A DNA stretch of 53,300 nt, from positions 1 to 53,300 of the forward strand of contig DASZWQ010000201.1 of NCBI GenBank assembly GCA_035546535.1, in the 5' to 3' direction. The notes below the pieces were generated by a model. It saw only the letters and a program-made list of their open reading frames with translations, did not search any database and was not told the DNA's origin. Positions 1 through 9,256 of the stretch are shown one piece after another. How positions within the stretch are numbered: position 1 is the stretch's first letter; every line of letters begins with the position of its first letter. The stretch is from Pirellulales bacterium (GTDB taxonomy: Bacteria > Planctomycetota > Planctomycetia > Pirellulales > JACPPG01). The position numbers were made by a program, and so were the translations under genes.

Positions 1-182
1 ACTAGCCGCGCACCGACCACTCTGATGGCGGCTCTGCCATCCATGGGCCGGAGTGGCCAGGAATTGGCGCGCTAGATGCTCTGCGCAGGAGTGCTTACAT
101 CTCATTTGCAGGTTCGTAAACGCCGCGGGCCGCTTGTGCGCTCAATGTGGCGCCAGGGTCCTGCTCAACGGGGAGAAAGAAA

Positions 183-1166
183 ATGGCACCGAACTTCGTG
201 AAGGCTCTGGCCTCGAACGTCAAGAACGGCTCCTTGAATGCGAACGCCGAAATGGCGAACCGTCGCGCCGTGGCGTTCCGGGGCGCCCACGCGGTGGCGG
301 CGATCCTGCTGGCGCTCGGCGCATGGAGCTCGCTGTCCTGCAGTCTGGTTGCGCAGGCGATCAAGCCTGAGGAGCGTCGCACCGGCCCGCGCCCAGCGAA
401 CGAGCAAGTACGCTCCACCGAGGGCCCGATTTTTCGCGCGAGCGCTTTGGAGAAAGCCGGCGTGGAGACGAAAGACGGCAAGGATGCCGGTAAGATTCAG
501 GATTTGATTCTGGATCTCGATACAGGTCGCGTAGCGCTGCTCGTGCTGGACGGCCAGGTGGCCGATGGCGGATCAGCCAGCGTTGTTGTGCCGATGAGCG
601 CCCTCGGGGATATCAACGGCAACAAGGAGTCTCTCCGATTGTCGTCCGAACAGGTGCAAACTGCCCCACATCCACCGAAGGATAAGGGCGACATCACGCG
701 CGAGTGGACGGCCGTGGCTCTCCAGCATTTCGGAGTTACTCCGTATTGGAACAGCGAAAAGCTCGACGTCGGGTCGAAAGATGTGCTGATGCCTGTCAGC
801 CGTTTGCGCGGCGGCGTCGTCACCGGTAAGGACGGCAAGGAAATCGGCCGCATCGCCGACTTCGCAGTCACTATGCGCGGTGACATTGCTTACGCGGGCG
901 TGGCCATGGAAGGCAACGACCAAAGGCTTCATCCCATTCCGCTCAGCGCCTTTGTCGTGCCGGCGGGGAATGCGGCCTGGCAGTTGAGTCTCGCGCGAGA
1001 CATCGTAGCGAACACCCCCACATTCGCGGCCGCGGACTGGCCGAAAACGCTGGATCGCGGCTGGCTTGAATACGTCCACGTGCGTTATGGCCGATCGGTT
1101 TTCGACGGCGTCAACCGCACCGCCCATCCGAACCAGGCCCGTGCGGAAAAGAGTGAAGTTCGCTGA
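183..1166 (+). CDS. PRC-barrel domain protein, exported
   Basis: Predicted exported protein of 327 residues with two PRC-barrel-like repeats. The first holds the stretch KDGKDAGKIQDLILDLDTG and the second TGKDGKEIGRIADFAV. The ATG at 183 is chosen because GGGGAG lies at 170-175, seven bases upstream; a GTG at 147 is in frame but lacks such a site. A hydrophobic segment (about residues 30-50, ending SLVAQA) looks like a signal peptide behind a long basic N-region. PRC-barrel proteins of this type are often found with BON and DUF1328 proteins and linked to stress, and both occur nearby here. The exact role is unknown. The domain call is fairly sure; export and start are inferred. Confidence 0.75.
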   Translation: MAPNFVKALASNVKNGSLNANAEMANRRAVAFRGAHAVAAILLALGAWSSLSCSLVAQAIKPEERRTGPRPANEQVRSTEGPIFRASALEKAGVETKDGKDAGKIQDLILDLDTGRVALLVLDGQVADGGSASVVVPMSALGDINGNKESLRLSSEQVQTAPHPPKDKGDITREWTAVALQHFGVTPYWNSEKLDVGSKDVLMPVSRLRGGVVTGKDGKEIGRIADFAVTMRGDIAYAGVAMEGNDQRLHPIPLSAFVVPAGNAAWQLSLARDIVANTPTFAAADWPKTLDRGWLEYVHVRYGRSVFDGVNRTAHPNQARAEKSEVR

Positions 1167-1391
1167 GGCCTTCCTCTTCACGGCCGAGGACCTCGATCGG
1201 TTGCGATCGGAAGATCTGCGCTATCCAAGGCCGGACCGTCAACGACCAGCCAGGCGCTATAGCATCCGGGGCCGCCGAAATCATTGAAGAAGAACAGAGA
1301 ACAGAACGGCACGCGACGTGCATCTTTACGGGGCGGTCCGACCAGGTGATTCGATGAGAATCTCACTGACTTCCGTTCAAGGAGCATAATC

Positions 1392-1565
1392 ATGTTGTAC
1401 TGGACATTAGTATTTTTGGTCGTTGCGATGGTGGCAGCTCTGTTCGGCTTTTCGGGCATTTACGTGGCCGCTGCAGGCATCGCGAAAATCTTGTTCTTCA
1501 TCTTCCTGGTGTTGTTCGTCGTCAGCCTGTTAGCCGGGGGAATCAATCGACGGCCCATCGCGTGA
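1392..1565 (+). CDS. DUF1328 (YtjA-type) small membrane protein
   Basis: A 57-residue protein that starts [20 protein letters not shown] and ends INRRPIA. Two hydrophobic helices are separated by the short AAGIAK stretch. This is the usual size and pattern of the DUF1328 family: two membrane segments, FGFSGI after the first, and [14 protein letters not shown] in the second. AAGGAG at 1379-1384 gives a well-spaced ribosome-binding site. The family has no firm function but is common beside stress proteins. It lies between the PRC-barrel gene and treZ on the same strand. The family call is strong. Confidence 0.85.
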   Translation: MLYWTLVFLVVAMVAALFGFSGIYVAAAGIAKILFFIFLVLFVVSLLAGGINRRPIA

Positions 1566-1612
1566 CGGACAAGAGGAAGAGGGTGAATTGCCAATTCGCC
1601 GCAAGGCGGACG

Positions 1613-1656
1613 GAGGCCCGAGGATTTTCGCCAGAGATTCTCGGGCCTCTTGTTTG
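1613..1656 (+). terminator. probable terminator after the DUF1328 gene
   Basis: A perfect 10-bp stem (GAGGCCCGAG at 1613-1622, CTCGGGCCTC at 1640-1649) with a 17-base loop is followed by TTGTTT. The T tract is short and the loop large, so it could be a weak terminator or a processing hairpin. Confidence 0.5.
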
Positions 1657-1746
1657 CGCGGTTGCCAAGAGGATCGCAGGCGGTGATGCTTTTGATCACA
1701 ATTGGCAAACAACACTCCGCTGTCACAGAACCAAGGAGTCGAGATT

Positions 1747-3627
1747 TTGGCGGAAACATTGATCGGCGAGGTGGATGCGCTAACGGCGCCCTCGCAAGGA
1801 GCATTTCCGCAACCCGATGGCACGACCCGGTGGTGCGTGTGGGCACCCCACCATGAGCGAGCCTCGCTGGTATTGTGGGAGGGTGATCAAAGACGAACGC
1901 ATGTCATGCCGCGCGACGAGGATGGCCATTTTCGCTGGCAAGGTCGCGCGGCCCATGGCCAGCGTTACGCGTATCTGCTCGGCGACGATCCCCGCGAGTA
2001 TCCCGATCCTGCCTCACGCTGGCAGCCGAGTGGCGTTAACGAGCCGTCTGCGGTGTTCGATCCCACGCGATTTCGCTGGTCCGACAGGGGCTGGCGCGGT
2101 ATCGCCAGCGATGCGCTCGTGATTTACGAATTGCACACCGGCACATTCACGCGCGAGGGAACCTTCGCGGCCACGATCGATCGCCTGAACGACCTGCGCG
2201 ATCTGGGCGTCACCGCAATCGAGTTGATGCCTGTCGCACAGTTTTCCGGAACTCGTAATTGGGGTTACGACGGCGTGCATCCCTTCGCCGCCCAGAACTC
2301 CTACGGCGGCCCCGAGGGATTGCAGCGGCTGGTCGACGCGGCGCATCGGGCGGGCATGGCCGTGATTCTCGATGTCGTCTACAACCATCTTGGGCCCGAG
2401 GGAAACTACTTCGACCAGTTTGGCGGTTATTTCACGGACCGGTATCACACCCCGTGGGGTCGGGCGCCGAACTTCGACGGCCCGGGCAGCGACGTCCTGC
2501 GGAAACTAGTCCTGGACAACGCGGCCATGTGGATTCGCGATTTCCACCTCGATGGATTACGACTCGACGCGGTACAAACCATCTACGACACAAGCGCTTT
2601 GCACATCCTGGCTGAACTGCAGGAAATCGTGCAGCAAATTGCCCAAGAACAAGGACGCCGCGTGGTGGTGATCGGCGAGACGAATCAAAACGATATTCGC
2701 CTCGTTGCGCCCCGCGCCCAGGGGGGATACGGCCTGGATGGAATCTGGGCCGACGACTTTCATCACAGCGTACACGCGCTGTTGACCGGCGAGCGCGATG
2801 GATACTATCGGGCTTTCGGCGAATCCGAACATATCGCGAAAGCGCTGCGCGACGTATTCGTTTACGACGGCCGCTACAGCCCCTTCCACCATCGCCGCCA
2901 CGGTAATCGCGCGGGCGGGACGCCGCGCGACAAGTTCGTGTTCTGCGTGCAAAATCACGACCAGATCGGCAATCGCGCGCTGGGTGATCGACTGACTGCT
3001 ACCCTCTCGCCTGCACAGTTGCGGCTGGCCGCGTCGCTGTTACTGCTGTCGCCGGCGACGCCGCTGTTGTTCATGGGGGAAGAGTACGGCGAGACGCGTC
3101 CATTTCCCTTCTTTTGTTCGTTCTCGAATCCGGACCTTGTTGCGGCGGTAAGACGCGGACGGCGCGAAGAGTTGGCCTCCGTGAAATTTCGTTGGCGGCA
3201 CGAGCCTCCCGATCCACAAGCCGAAAAGACGTTCCACAACGCTCGGCTGTCTTGGGACTGGAACAACGATCCGGACCGAGCCGGCCTCCGCGCGCTTTAT
3301 AAGGAGCTGCTCTGGGCCCGACGAGCCTGGTTTGCCGCCAGGCCCTCGGAAATCACTCGGGCCGAAATCCTGGATACGGGCTGTGAGGCGGCGTGCCTGT
3401 GGTTCGAGCGAGGCATGGAGCAGCCCGTGCAAATCTGCGCGAATCTTTCCGCGCGCGAGGTACAAATCCCTGAGCTGGCCGCGGCCGATCGTCGCCTGCT
3501 TTTTTCGTCGGCGGCTCACGCGTACGGAGGTACGGGCGAGCGAACGACCATCTCGAAACTGCAGCCGTTCGAATGCGTGGCTTGGGGAGCGGTGGCTTTG
3601 CAATCTGTTCCCGCGCTACGCCGGTAA
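1747..3627 (+). CDS. treZ: malto-oligosyltrehalose trehalohydrolase
   Basis: Cytosolic GH13 enzyme that releases trehalose from maltooligosyl-trehalose. The N-terminal part (WCVWAPHHERASLVLWEG) is a carbohydrate-binding-like beta domain. The TIM barrel carries IYELHTGTF, DVVYNHLGPEGNYF, nucleophile D274 in GLRLDAVQ, acid/base E311 in VIGETNQ and D405 in NHDQIGNR. About 626 residues is normal for the family. The start is taken as TTG 1747 because AAGGAG at 1733-1738 precedes it; TTG 1702 would add 15 residues without a good site. The usual partner treY is not in the window. A role in osmotic or desiccation stress is inferred from the product and from the PRC-barrel, DUF1328 and BON neighbours. 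Confidence 0.93.
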   Translation: MAETLIGEVDALTAPSQGAFPQPDGTTRWCVWAPHHERASLVLWEGDQRRTHVMPRDEDGHFRWQGRAAHGQRYAYLLGDDPREYPDPASRWQPSGVNEPSAVFDPTRFRWSDRGWRGIASDALVIYELHTGTFTREGTFAATIDRLNDLRDLGVTAIELMPVAQFSGTRNWGYDGVHPFAAQNSYGGPEGLQRLVDAAHRAGMAVILDVVYNHLGPEGNYFDQFGGYFTDRYHTPWGRAPNFDGPGSDVLRKLVLDNAAMWIRDFHLDGLRLDAVQTIYDTSALHILAELQEIVQQIAQEQGRRVVVIGETNQNDIRLVAPRAQGGYGLDGIWADDFHHSVHALLTGERDGYYRAFGESEHIAKALRDVFVYDGRYSPFHHRRHGNRAGGTPRDKFVFCVQNHDQIGNRALGDRLTATLSPAQLRLAASLLLLSPATPLLFMGEEYGETRPFPFFCSFSNPDLVAAVRRGRREELASVKFRWRHEPPDPQAEKTFHNARLSWDWNNDPDRAGLRALYKELLWARRAWFAARPSEITRAEILDTGCEAACLWFERGMEQPVQICANLSAREVQIPELAAADRRLLFSSAAHAYGGTGERTTISKLQPFECVAWGAVALQSVPALRR

Positions 3628-3677
3628 TCGTCTCGACCGGAAGGGGTTGGCACGCGCGGCAACCATGCGCCACAGTA

Positions 3678-4037
3678 TCACCGCTCGAATGATCGGCGCG
3701 AGGGGGCTGCTTTTCGCCAGCAGGGGGATGACACAACCTCGTCTACCGCGACCGTGTCAATCACCTTCAGCCCCGTCGCGAGTCGGCGGCACGAATGCAA
3801 CACCAGTTGCTTGGCATGAAACGAACGGACGACCCCCGAAACCACCACCGAACGTCCCGGGACATCCACATCAATCGACACGTTTTGGCCTGTGGTCGGC
3901 ATCGCGCGCAGCAACTCTGCCAGAATATGACGACGCAGTTCCTGCTCTGGAGAGGTTGTGGCACGCGCGCCCCGCACGACCGCGGAGACGGGGGCTAATC
4001 TTGTCAATGAGGTGACCTCATACGAGCCAGGCAGCAT
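3678..4037 (-). CDS. BON-like domain protein
   Basis: A 119-residue protein, convergent with treZ. Its middle reads as a BON-type unit: ELRRHILAELLRAMP, then NVSIDVDVPGRSVVVSGVV, then KQLVLHSCRRLATGLKV. BON domains are small alpha/beta modules thought to bind phospholipid or polysaccharide. No signal peptide is clear. ATG 4037 is preferred because AAAGGA lies ten bases upstream on the minus strand; an in-frame TTG at 4067 would add ten residues. The domain call is moderate because only one repeat is present. Its place beside PRC-barrel, DUF1328 and treZ genes fits a stress role. Confidence 0.6.
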   Translation of the reverse strand: MLPGSYEVTSLTRLAPVSAVVRGARATTSPEQELRRHILAELLRAMPTTGQNVSIDVDVPGRSVVVSGVVRSFHAKQLVLHSCRRLATGLKVIDTVAVDEVVSSPCWRKAAPSRRSFER

Positions 4038-4475
4038 AAGTCGATAATCCTTTATTGCTGAAGGCAACTATTGCTGAAAACTATGTGGGAGCAGGCGGAC
4101 AAAAGAGAAGCAGCGTTGGGTGCAAATCAAAGACCGAACCATTCGGATGGGTGGAAAGGATTCCAGATTTCGGGCCGCGTCTTGATTAGCACGGCAATAT
4201 TCGCACCCAACGGGGCACCCTCGTATGGGAGAGGCGCTCAACCGGGTCCGAAGCCGCGCTTTGCCTGTGCCTCGCCGGCGACCAGCCTGACTGCGAAACG
4301 CACAAAAATCAGTACGTGTCGACCGCGCGGCCAGGTGCTAAAAATCGCACGAAAAACCTTGATTCCAGGTACGCAGGGCCCCCGAGTTGCGGTATCCTTC
4401 GGCGGGTACGAAAATTGCATAGTCAGCCAACCAGGACGGGGCTCATCACTTCGCGCGCCAGGGCCGGGACCTTTT
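4038..4475. other. intergenic stretch upstream of the REC-HPt gene
   Basis: The plus-strand frame of the next gene stays open back to 4071. The roughly 135 residues it would add (rich in G, P, R and S) look like translated non-coding DNA, with no recognisable domain. I see no RNA gene or clear promoter here. If the true start of the REC-HPt gene is at 4071 or 4083, this stretch is coding. Confidence 0.4.
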
Positions 4476-5294
4476 GTGACTTCAGGGTTTTCCAGGGCAG
4501 AGACGTCGGTCGAGGTTCTGGTTGTCGCTGACGACGCAGTCCGGCGGCAATCTATTGCCAGCGGATTCTCCGGCGCCGGTTTTGTTGCGCGCGAGGCGGG
4601 AAACTGTCTCGAGGCGATTCGTGCCGTTTCGCGCCACCGGCCGGATCTTGTAGCACTCGATCTGCACGCGAGCGTGCTAGCCGGCGCGCAAACCGCGCGA
4701 ATCCTCCGGAGTCTGGAAAAGCACGGACGCCGCGTGCCGATTTTGGCAGCTCCCCCGGCCGCGGAACGCGAGCGCGAAGGTTGCCTCGCGGCGGGCGTTG
4801 ATCGCTTCCTGCCCCTGCCCTCCGACCGCGAATCACTTCGCAAGACAATGGTCGAGCTCGCGATGGAGGCGACACGCCGGCCTGGATCCACCTCGGTGAC
4901 GGAAGATGCGGCGGCAGGCCGCCGAGCGGCAGCCATCGACCTGACCGGGACGCTCTCGCGCTTGGGCGGCGATCAGTCGCTGCTCGCGGACTTGACCCAG
5001 TTCTTCTTCGAGGATGCCTTCGGCCTGCTGGTGGAGATGCATCAAAGCATCGCTCGAGAGAGCTGGGACGAGGCACGGCGCGCGGCCCATAGCCTTAAAG
5101 GACTAGCATCGAATTTCGGAGCGGGCCCGGCCGTTGCCGCCCTACAAGCCGTGGAGATGTGCGACCGGTCGGCCGCGACGGCCGAAACTGCCGCGACGAT
5201 GAATCAGCTTGCGTCTCAGGCCGATGAGGAGATTCTCTGGCTAGCGGCCGCATTGGCCGAGCATGCGCCCTCGGATGATCACGACCAGTCGTAA
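4476..5294 (+). CDS. REC-HPt protein (degenerate receiver plus phosphotransfer domain)
   Basis: Two-component relay protein. Residues ~10-120 resemble a receiver: VLVVADDA supplies the acidic pair and D62 in LVALDLH the phospho-acceptor site. The conserved Thr/Ser is Ala (ILAAPP) and the conserved Lys is Leu (FLPLPSD), so the receiver may not switch normally. Residues ~165-265 are an HPt domain with H205 in AAHSLKGLASNFG, the canonical phosphotransfer motif. A free HPt domain fits as the shuttle between the hybrid kinases at 7182 and 9891 and the receivers at 6835 and 9257. GTG 4476 is an uncertain start with no strong ribosome-binding site; TTG 4071 or ATG 4083 are alternatives. Confidence 0.75.
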   Translation: MTSGFSRAETSVEVLVVADDAVRRQSIASGFSGAGFVAREAGNCLEAIRAVSRHRPDLVALDLHASVLAGAQTARILRSLEKHGRRVPILAAPPAAEREREGCLAAGVDRFLPLPSDRESLRKTMVELAMEATRRPGSTSVTEDAAAGRRAAAIDLTGTLSRLGGDQSLLADLTQFFFEDAFGLLVEMHQSIARESWDEARRAAHSLKGLASNFGAGPAVAALQAVEMCDRSAATAETAATMNQLASQADEEILWLAAALAEHAPSDDHDQS

Positions 5295-5365
5295 GAGGCG
5301 TTGGCAGCACCGCGCGCTATCCGCAAGGCCATGACACGGTAGATACCTGGGTCGCCCCCACCCAG

Positions 5366-6835
5366 TTATTCGGCGACCTCGACCTCGTCGGGATCGGATA
5401 CGCCGTCGTCGATCTTGATTTGCCGATCGATCGACAAACCCAGCGCGTGAATCTTGTTGCGCAAGCTTCCGCGCGTGATGCCAAGTTTCTTGGCCGATCG
5501 CGAGATGTTTCCCTGCGTGCGATCCAAGACGCGCAAGAGTACGTACCGCTCCACGGCGGCAATAATGTCCTTGTAGAGGCCGTCGCCGTCGGAATCCAGC
5601 AACCGATCGATCTGCTCGGTCAAATCGCCTCCAGGGACTTCGCCTCCGGCGAAAGCGGGCGAGTCACTGTGTGTGACAGACGACGGCAGGAACTCCGGCA
5701 ACAGCACCGGGCCGACGGTATTCAATAGTGCCTGGCGCAACACGTTCTGCAACTCGCGGATATTCCCCGGCCAAGGACACGCCAACAGGGCATCCAGCGC
5801 TTCGGGCGAAATTCCGCGGACGTCTTTTTCCAATTCGGCGGCAAATCTGCGCAGAAAGTGCTCGAGCAATAGCGGCAAATCGGCCGTGCGTTCGCGCAGC
5901 GGGGGTAAATTGATCGTCACGCCGCTCAAGCGGTAGTACAAATCGGCGCGAAATTCGCGCGCGGCCACCATTTGTTCGAGGTCGCGATTCGTGGCCGTGA
6001 TCACACGCACGTCCGTCGAAATCGTCTGGTTGCCGCCCACGCGCTCGAACTGTTGTTGCTGCAGCACGCGCAACATCTTGGCCTGCAATAGGAGCGACAT
6101 ATCGCCGATTTCGTCCAGGAATAACGTGCCGCCGTTGCACTGCTCGAACTTGCCGATGCGCCGTTGATCGGCCCCGGTGAATGCCCCCTTTTCATGACCA
6201 AAGAGCTCGCTTTCCAAGAGTGCGTCGGGAATGGCCGCGCAATTCACGGCCAGAAAAGGCCGCTCCGAGCGCGGACTGTGCTGATAAATCGCGCGGGCAA
6301 CCAGTTCCTTGCCCGTACCGCTCTCGCCGCGGATCAAGACGGTAACATTCTGTGGCGCCACACGGCCCACAGCCTTGTAGACGTCCTGCATGGCGGGACT
6401 ACGCCCGACCAGCCGATCGGCCCGATCATTGGGCGAGGTTGAGCCGGGGACCGAGACCGGAACGTTCATCAACCGGCGGACCTCCACGGCCTGCCCGGCC
6501 AGCTTGCGCAAAGCCGCTACGTCCAGCGGCTTCATCACAAAATCGTAGGCCCCCAGGGTCATGGCCTGGATCGCCACGTCGCTCGAATCCAGGGCGGTCA
6601 CGAAAATGATCGGCAGTTTTGGGTCCAGGGCGTGGAAGGCGCGAAACGCCTCGAGACCGGACATTTCCGGCAGGTTTATGTCCAACAGGACCGCGTCGGG
6701 CGATTTGCGACGCAGCACGTCCAGGCCGTCTTCGGCCGTGGCCACTTCGAGGACATTGATATCCGTGCCTTCGAAGGCCTGGTGTACAAGATGACGCACC
6801 GCGCGGTCGTCATCGACAACGAGCAAGGTAGGCAT
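5366..6835 (-). CDS. NtrC-family sigma-54-dependent response regulator
   Basis: A 489-residue activator of sigma-54 RNA polymerase. An N-terminal receiver (residues 1-115) has acidic residues in VVDDD, phospho-acceptor D52 in LLDINLP, T80 and K102 in MKPLD. The central AAA+ domain has Walker A GESGTGKE (170-177), the sigma-54 contact loop GAFTGA (217-222) and Walker B LFLDEIGD (238-245). A Fis-type helix-turn-helix (NISRSAKKLGITRGSLRNKI) lies near the C-terminus. Every key residue is present, so it should be functional. ATG 6835 is chosen although no strong ribosome-binding site precedes it; an in-frame TTG lies at 6847. It is convergent with the REC-HPt gene and divergent from the hybrid kinase. 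It is a natural output of the local phosphorelay. Confidence 0.95.
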   Translation of the reverse strand: MPTLLVVDDDRAVRHLVHQAFEGTDINVLEVATAEDGLDVLRRKSPDAVLLDINLPEMSGLEAFRAFHALDPKLPIIFVTALDSSDVAIQAMTLGAYDFVMKPLDVAALRKLAGQAVEVRRLMNVPVSVPGSTSPNDRADRLVGRSPAMQDVYKAVGRVAPQNVTVLIRGESGTGKELVARAIYQHSPRSERPFLAVNCAAIPDALLESELFGHEKGAFTGADQRRIGKFEQCNGGTLFLDEIGDMSLLLQAKMLRVLQQQQFERVGGNQTISTDVRVITATNRDLEQMVAAREFRADLYYRLSGVTINLPPLRERTADLPLLLEHFLRRFAAELEKDVRGISPEALDALLACPWPGNIRELQNVLRQALLNTVGPVLLPEFLPSSVTHSDSPAFAGGEVPGGDLTEQIDRLLDSDGDGLYKDIIAAVERYVLLRVLDRTQGNISRSAKKLGITRGSLRNKIHALGLSIDRQIKIDDGVSDPDEVEVAE

Positions 6836-7181
6836 GCAGGAACTCAAGGATTATGGAATGCGGCGGAAGCGCCCGAAAAGATTCACGCCGGCAGGGACCC
6901 GAGCTTCTAGTCCATTGTGGTGGTTTGGCGCCTCGTTTCAATGGCCGTTGGGAATGCAGCTTGCATGCCGGAAACTTGAGCACGAGTCAGGAACGCCAAT
7001 TGCACACCTTCGGAAAGCTGTTTTTGCACCGGCCTGAACGTCCAACGACCAAAGTGATCTCGTAACAGGCACATTGGTCGACGAACGCGGTTAGACGCCC
7101 ACTTGCGACAGCCAATTGGGACGGGCGTTCTCAATGCTCGTGGGCCAGCTCTTCGCAGCCGAGGGGGAAGGCAGAGCGTCG
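6836..7181. other. divergent intergenic region between the NtrC-type regulator and the hybrid kinase
   Basis: No gene is seen. The region must hold the promoters of two divergent genes and contains a candidate sigma-54 site, listed separately at 6988-7004. No RNA gene or repeat was recognised. Confidence 0.5.
6988..7004 (+). promoter_or_regulatory. candidate sigma-54 promoter (-24/-12) upstream of the CHASE3 hybrid kinase
   Basis: The sequence CAGGAACGCCAATTGCA has GG and GC exactly ten bases apart and TTGCA at the -12 element. It matches 11 of 14 informative positions of the consensus YTGGCACGRNNNTTGCW. It points toward the kinase start at 7182. Such matches occur by chance, but the divergent neighbour is a sigma-54 activator. 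Confidence 0.3.
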
Positions 7182-9008
7182 ATGAATCGATCTCGCATCG
7201 CGGTGCAGCGGCAGTTTGCGCACGTGGCCATCGCCACGGCTGCATTGCTTTCCATGGTTCTAGCTACGTACACCACGGTAGCCTATTGGCACCTGCGAAA
7301 GATCGCAGCCCATCAGGCGGGCGTGCGGCAATCAACAGCCGCGGTTTTGGCCGGCGGCCGGCTTCTGTCCGCAATGCACGCGGCCGAAGCCGGTGCTCGC
7401 GGCTATTTGCTGACCACCCGGCACGAGCATCTTGATTCGTACCAGACCGCGCTCGGGGACATTGCCCGAGCGCAGCGCGCGCTGCGAGAAACGGTGGCCG
7501 ACGTTCCGGATCACGGCAGGCGTCTGCAGGCGATCGACGAGCATATCCGCCGCCGACTCTCGGATTTGGCCGCCGAGGTCGAGCTCGCAAGTCGAGAAGG
7601 CGGTGACCGCGCCCGAGTCAGGGAGGCCGAGAGTCACGGGCCGCAGGAGATGCACGAGATCCGTCAAAACCTTCGATCGATCGAGCAGGCGGAATTAACA
7701 CGCCGCGATGCTCTCCGCGACGCCGCCGAGGTCAGCATCCACGACGCGGTTGTATCGCTGATCATTTCCACGATTTTCAGCTTCGCGATCATGGCGGTCG
7801 GTTTCTATGTGATCCAGCGGGAAATGGCCGCCCGTAGAAAGTTGGCCGAAAGCTTGCAGGCTGCCGATCGCAAGAAGGACGACTTTCTGGCCCTTCTCGG
7901 GCACGAGCTTCGCAATCCCTTGGCCGCGATTCGAAACGCGATCGACGTGCTGGACCTCTTGGGCTCCCCCTCGCAGCCGCTGGAAGAAATGCACGGCATC
8001 ATCAACCGCCAAACCGCCGTCATGGGGCGCTTGGTCGACGATTTGCTCGATGTTTCTCGTATTGCCCACGGCAAGATCGAGCTGCGCAACTCCCAGCTTG
8101 ATCTGATCGAACTTGTCGAACGCACGATCGCCGATACGAGCAGCGCTGTTCATGGGACCGACGTGACAATTACTCTCGATGCGCCCCACGAACGGGTATG
8201 GGTTCGCGGCGATGCGACGAGACTGGGCCAGGCGATCGGCAATCTGTTGCACAATGCCGTGAAATTCTCGCCGCCTGCCGGGCTGGTTTCCGTGCGCATC
8301 GAGCCTGTGCATGCCAAACACCAGGTAAGGGTCGCAGTCTCCGATCAAGGCATCGGCATGAACCAGCGGACGCGCGAACGTGTTTTTCACCCCTTTGCTC
8401 AAGGCGCGGCCAACGGCGATCGCAGCCAGGGGGGATTGGGGTTGGGTCTGGCATTGGCCAAAGGACTCGTCGAGTTGCACGGAGGCGAGATCGAGGCGTC
8501 AAGCGTCGGGTTGGGGCGCGGCTCGACGTTCACGATCGCTCTACCACTGGTACCGTATGTCGCGCCGGAAGAAGATCGTTGCGGTTGCACCGTCGATCCG
8601 CCCGAAAGCTGCCGCGTGCTGATCATTGACGATCGTCGCGATTCGTCGTTCCCCGTGCAGCGCATGCTGGAGCATGGCGGACACGAAGTCCACGTCGCAA
8701 CGAATGGGGCCGCGGGTATCGCGCTGGCCCAGGAATTGGAACTCGACGTCGTGTTCTGCGATATCGGCTTGCCCGGCGGCATCAGCGGTTATGATGTCGC
8801 GCGGGCCTTGCGCGATTCCCCCAAGACCGCGACGCTATTCCTGGTAGCCTTGACCGCCTATGGCGACGAGGAGGCCCGACGTCAGGCCTTGGCAGCCGGG
8901 TTTGATCGTCATCTGACCAAACCGGCGTCGCTGCATGATATACGCAGCATATTGTCGTCCTTGCCCTGCGGAGCAGCCGCCGACCAGCGGGCCGGCATCG
9001 TGTCCTGA
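7182..9008 (+). CDS. CHASE3 hybrid sensor histidine kinase
   Basis: Membrane sensor of 608 residues. A first transmembrane segment (about residues 12-32), a CHASE3 sensory region (AMHAAEAGARGYLLT is typical) and a second transmembrane segment (~residues 188-210) precede the kinase core. H241 lies in FLALLGHELRNP. The ATPase domain has IGNLLHNAVKF, DQGIGM and GGLGLGLALAKGL. The C-terminal receiver has D527 in VVFCDIGLP and its Lys in HLTKPAS. ATG 7182 is chosen because GGGGGAAGG lies about ten bases upstream; ATG 7134 and TTG 7116 are in-frame alternatives. The hybrid layout needs an HPt partner, and one is encoded at 4476. The sensed signal is unknown. Confidence 0.93.
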   Translation: MNRSRIAVQRQFAHVAIATAALLSMVLATYTTVAYWHLRKIAAHQAGVRQSTAAVLAGGRLLSAMHAAEAGARGYLLTTRHEHLDSYQTALGDIARAQRALRETVADVPDHGRRLQAIDEHIRRRLSDLAAEVELASREGGDRARVREAESHGPQEMHEIRQNLRSIEQAELTRRDALRDAAEVSIHDAVVSLIISTIFSFAIMAVGFYVIQREMAARRKLAESLQAADRKKDDFLALLGHELRNPLAAIRNAIDVLDLLGSPSQPLEEMHGIINRQTAVMGRLVDDLLDVSRIAHGKIELRNSQLDLIELVERTIADTSSAVHGTDVTITLDAPHERVWVRGDATRLGQAIGNLLHNAVKFSPPAGLVSVRIEPVHAKHQVRVAVSDQGIGMNQRTRERVFHPFAQGAANGDRSQGGLGLGLALAKGLVELHGGEIEASSVGLGRGSTFTIALPLVPYVAPEEDRCGCTVDPPESCRVLIIDDRRDSSFPVQRMLEHGGHEVHVATNGAAGIALAQELELDVVFCDIGLPGGISGYDVARALRDSPKTATLFLVALTAYGDEEARRQALAAGFDRHLTKPASLHDIRSILSSLPCGAAADQRAGIVS

Positions 9009-9190
9009 AAAAATCCAGCGCCTGGCTGGGGGCCGGTCAGATGGTAGGCCAACGATCGCCCGACGATACCTACTATTTCCGTCGGTTCCGGTTCCTACGG
9101 ACAGAGCCCGCCGCGATTTGTACAATGGCCGCGCGGAACGCCGGGGCTGCGGTGGACGCATAGCGGCCACCCGGGGGCCTTTGAGAAATG

Positions 9191-9207
9191 CCGGCATAAT
9201 TCTTGCA
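9191..9207 (+). promoter_or_regulatory. candidate sigma-54 promoter upstream of the single-domain response regulator
   Basis: CCGGCATAATTCTTGCA has the GG-N10-GC spacing, CGGCA near -24 and TTGCA at -12. It matches 11 of 14 informative positions of the sigma-54 consensus. Transcription would begin near 9217, about 40 bases before the GTG at 9257. The sigma-54 activator encoded at 5366-6835 makes this plausible but not proven. Confidence 0.45.
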
Positions 9208-9256
9208 TGACATTTGGTGGGCGGGACAGGAATCCTTCTGAGCATTGGGTGACGAT

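Noticed and set aside
1..182. Possible gene at the left edge
   Set aside because: No frame here has a recognisable domain or ribosome-binding site; this looks like upstream non-coding DNA of the PRC-barrel gene.
5346..5364. CTGGGT/ACCCAG hairpin between the REC-HPt and NtrC-type genes as a terminator
   Set aside because: No T tract follows on either strand.
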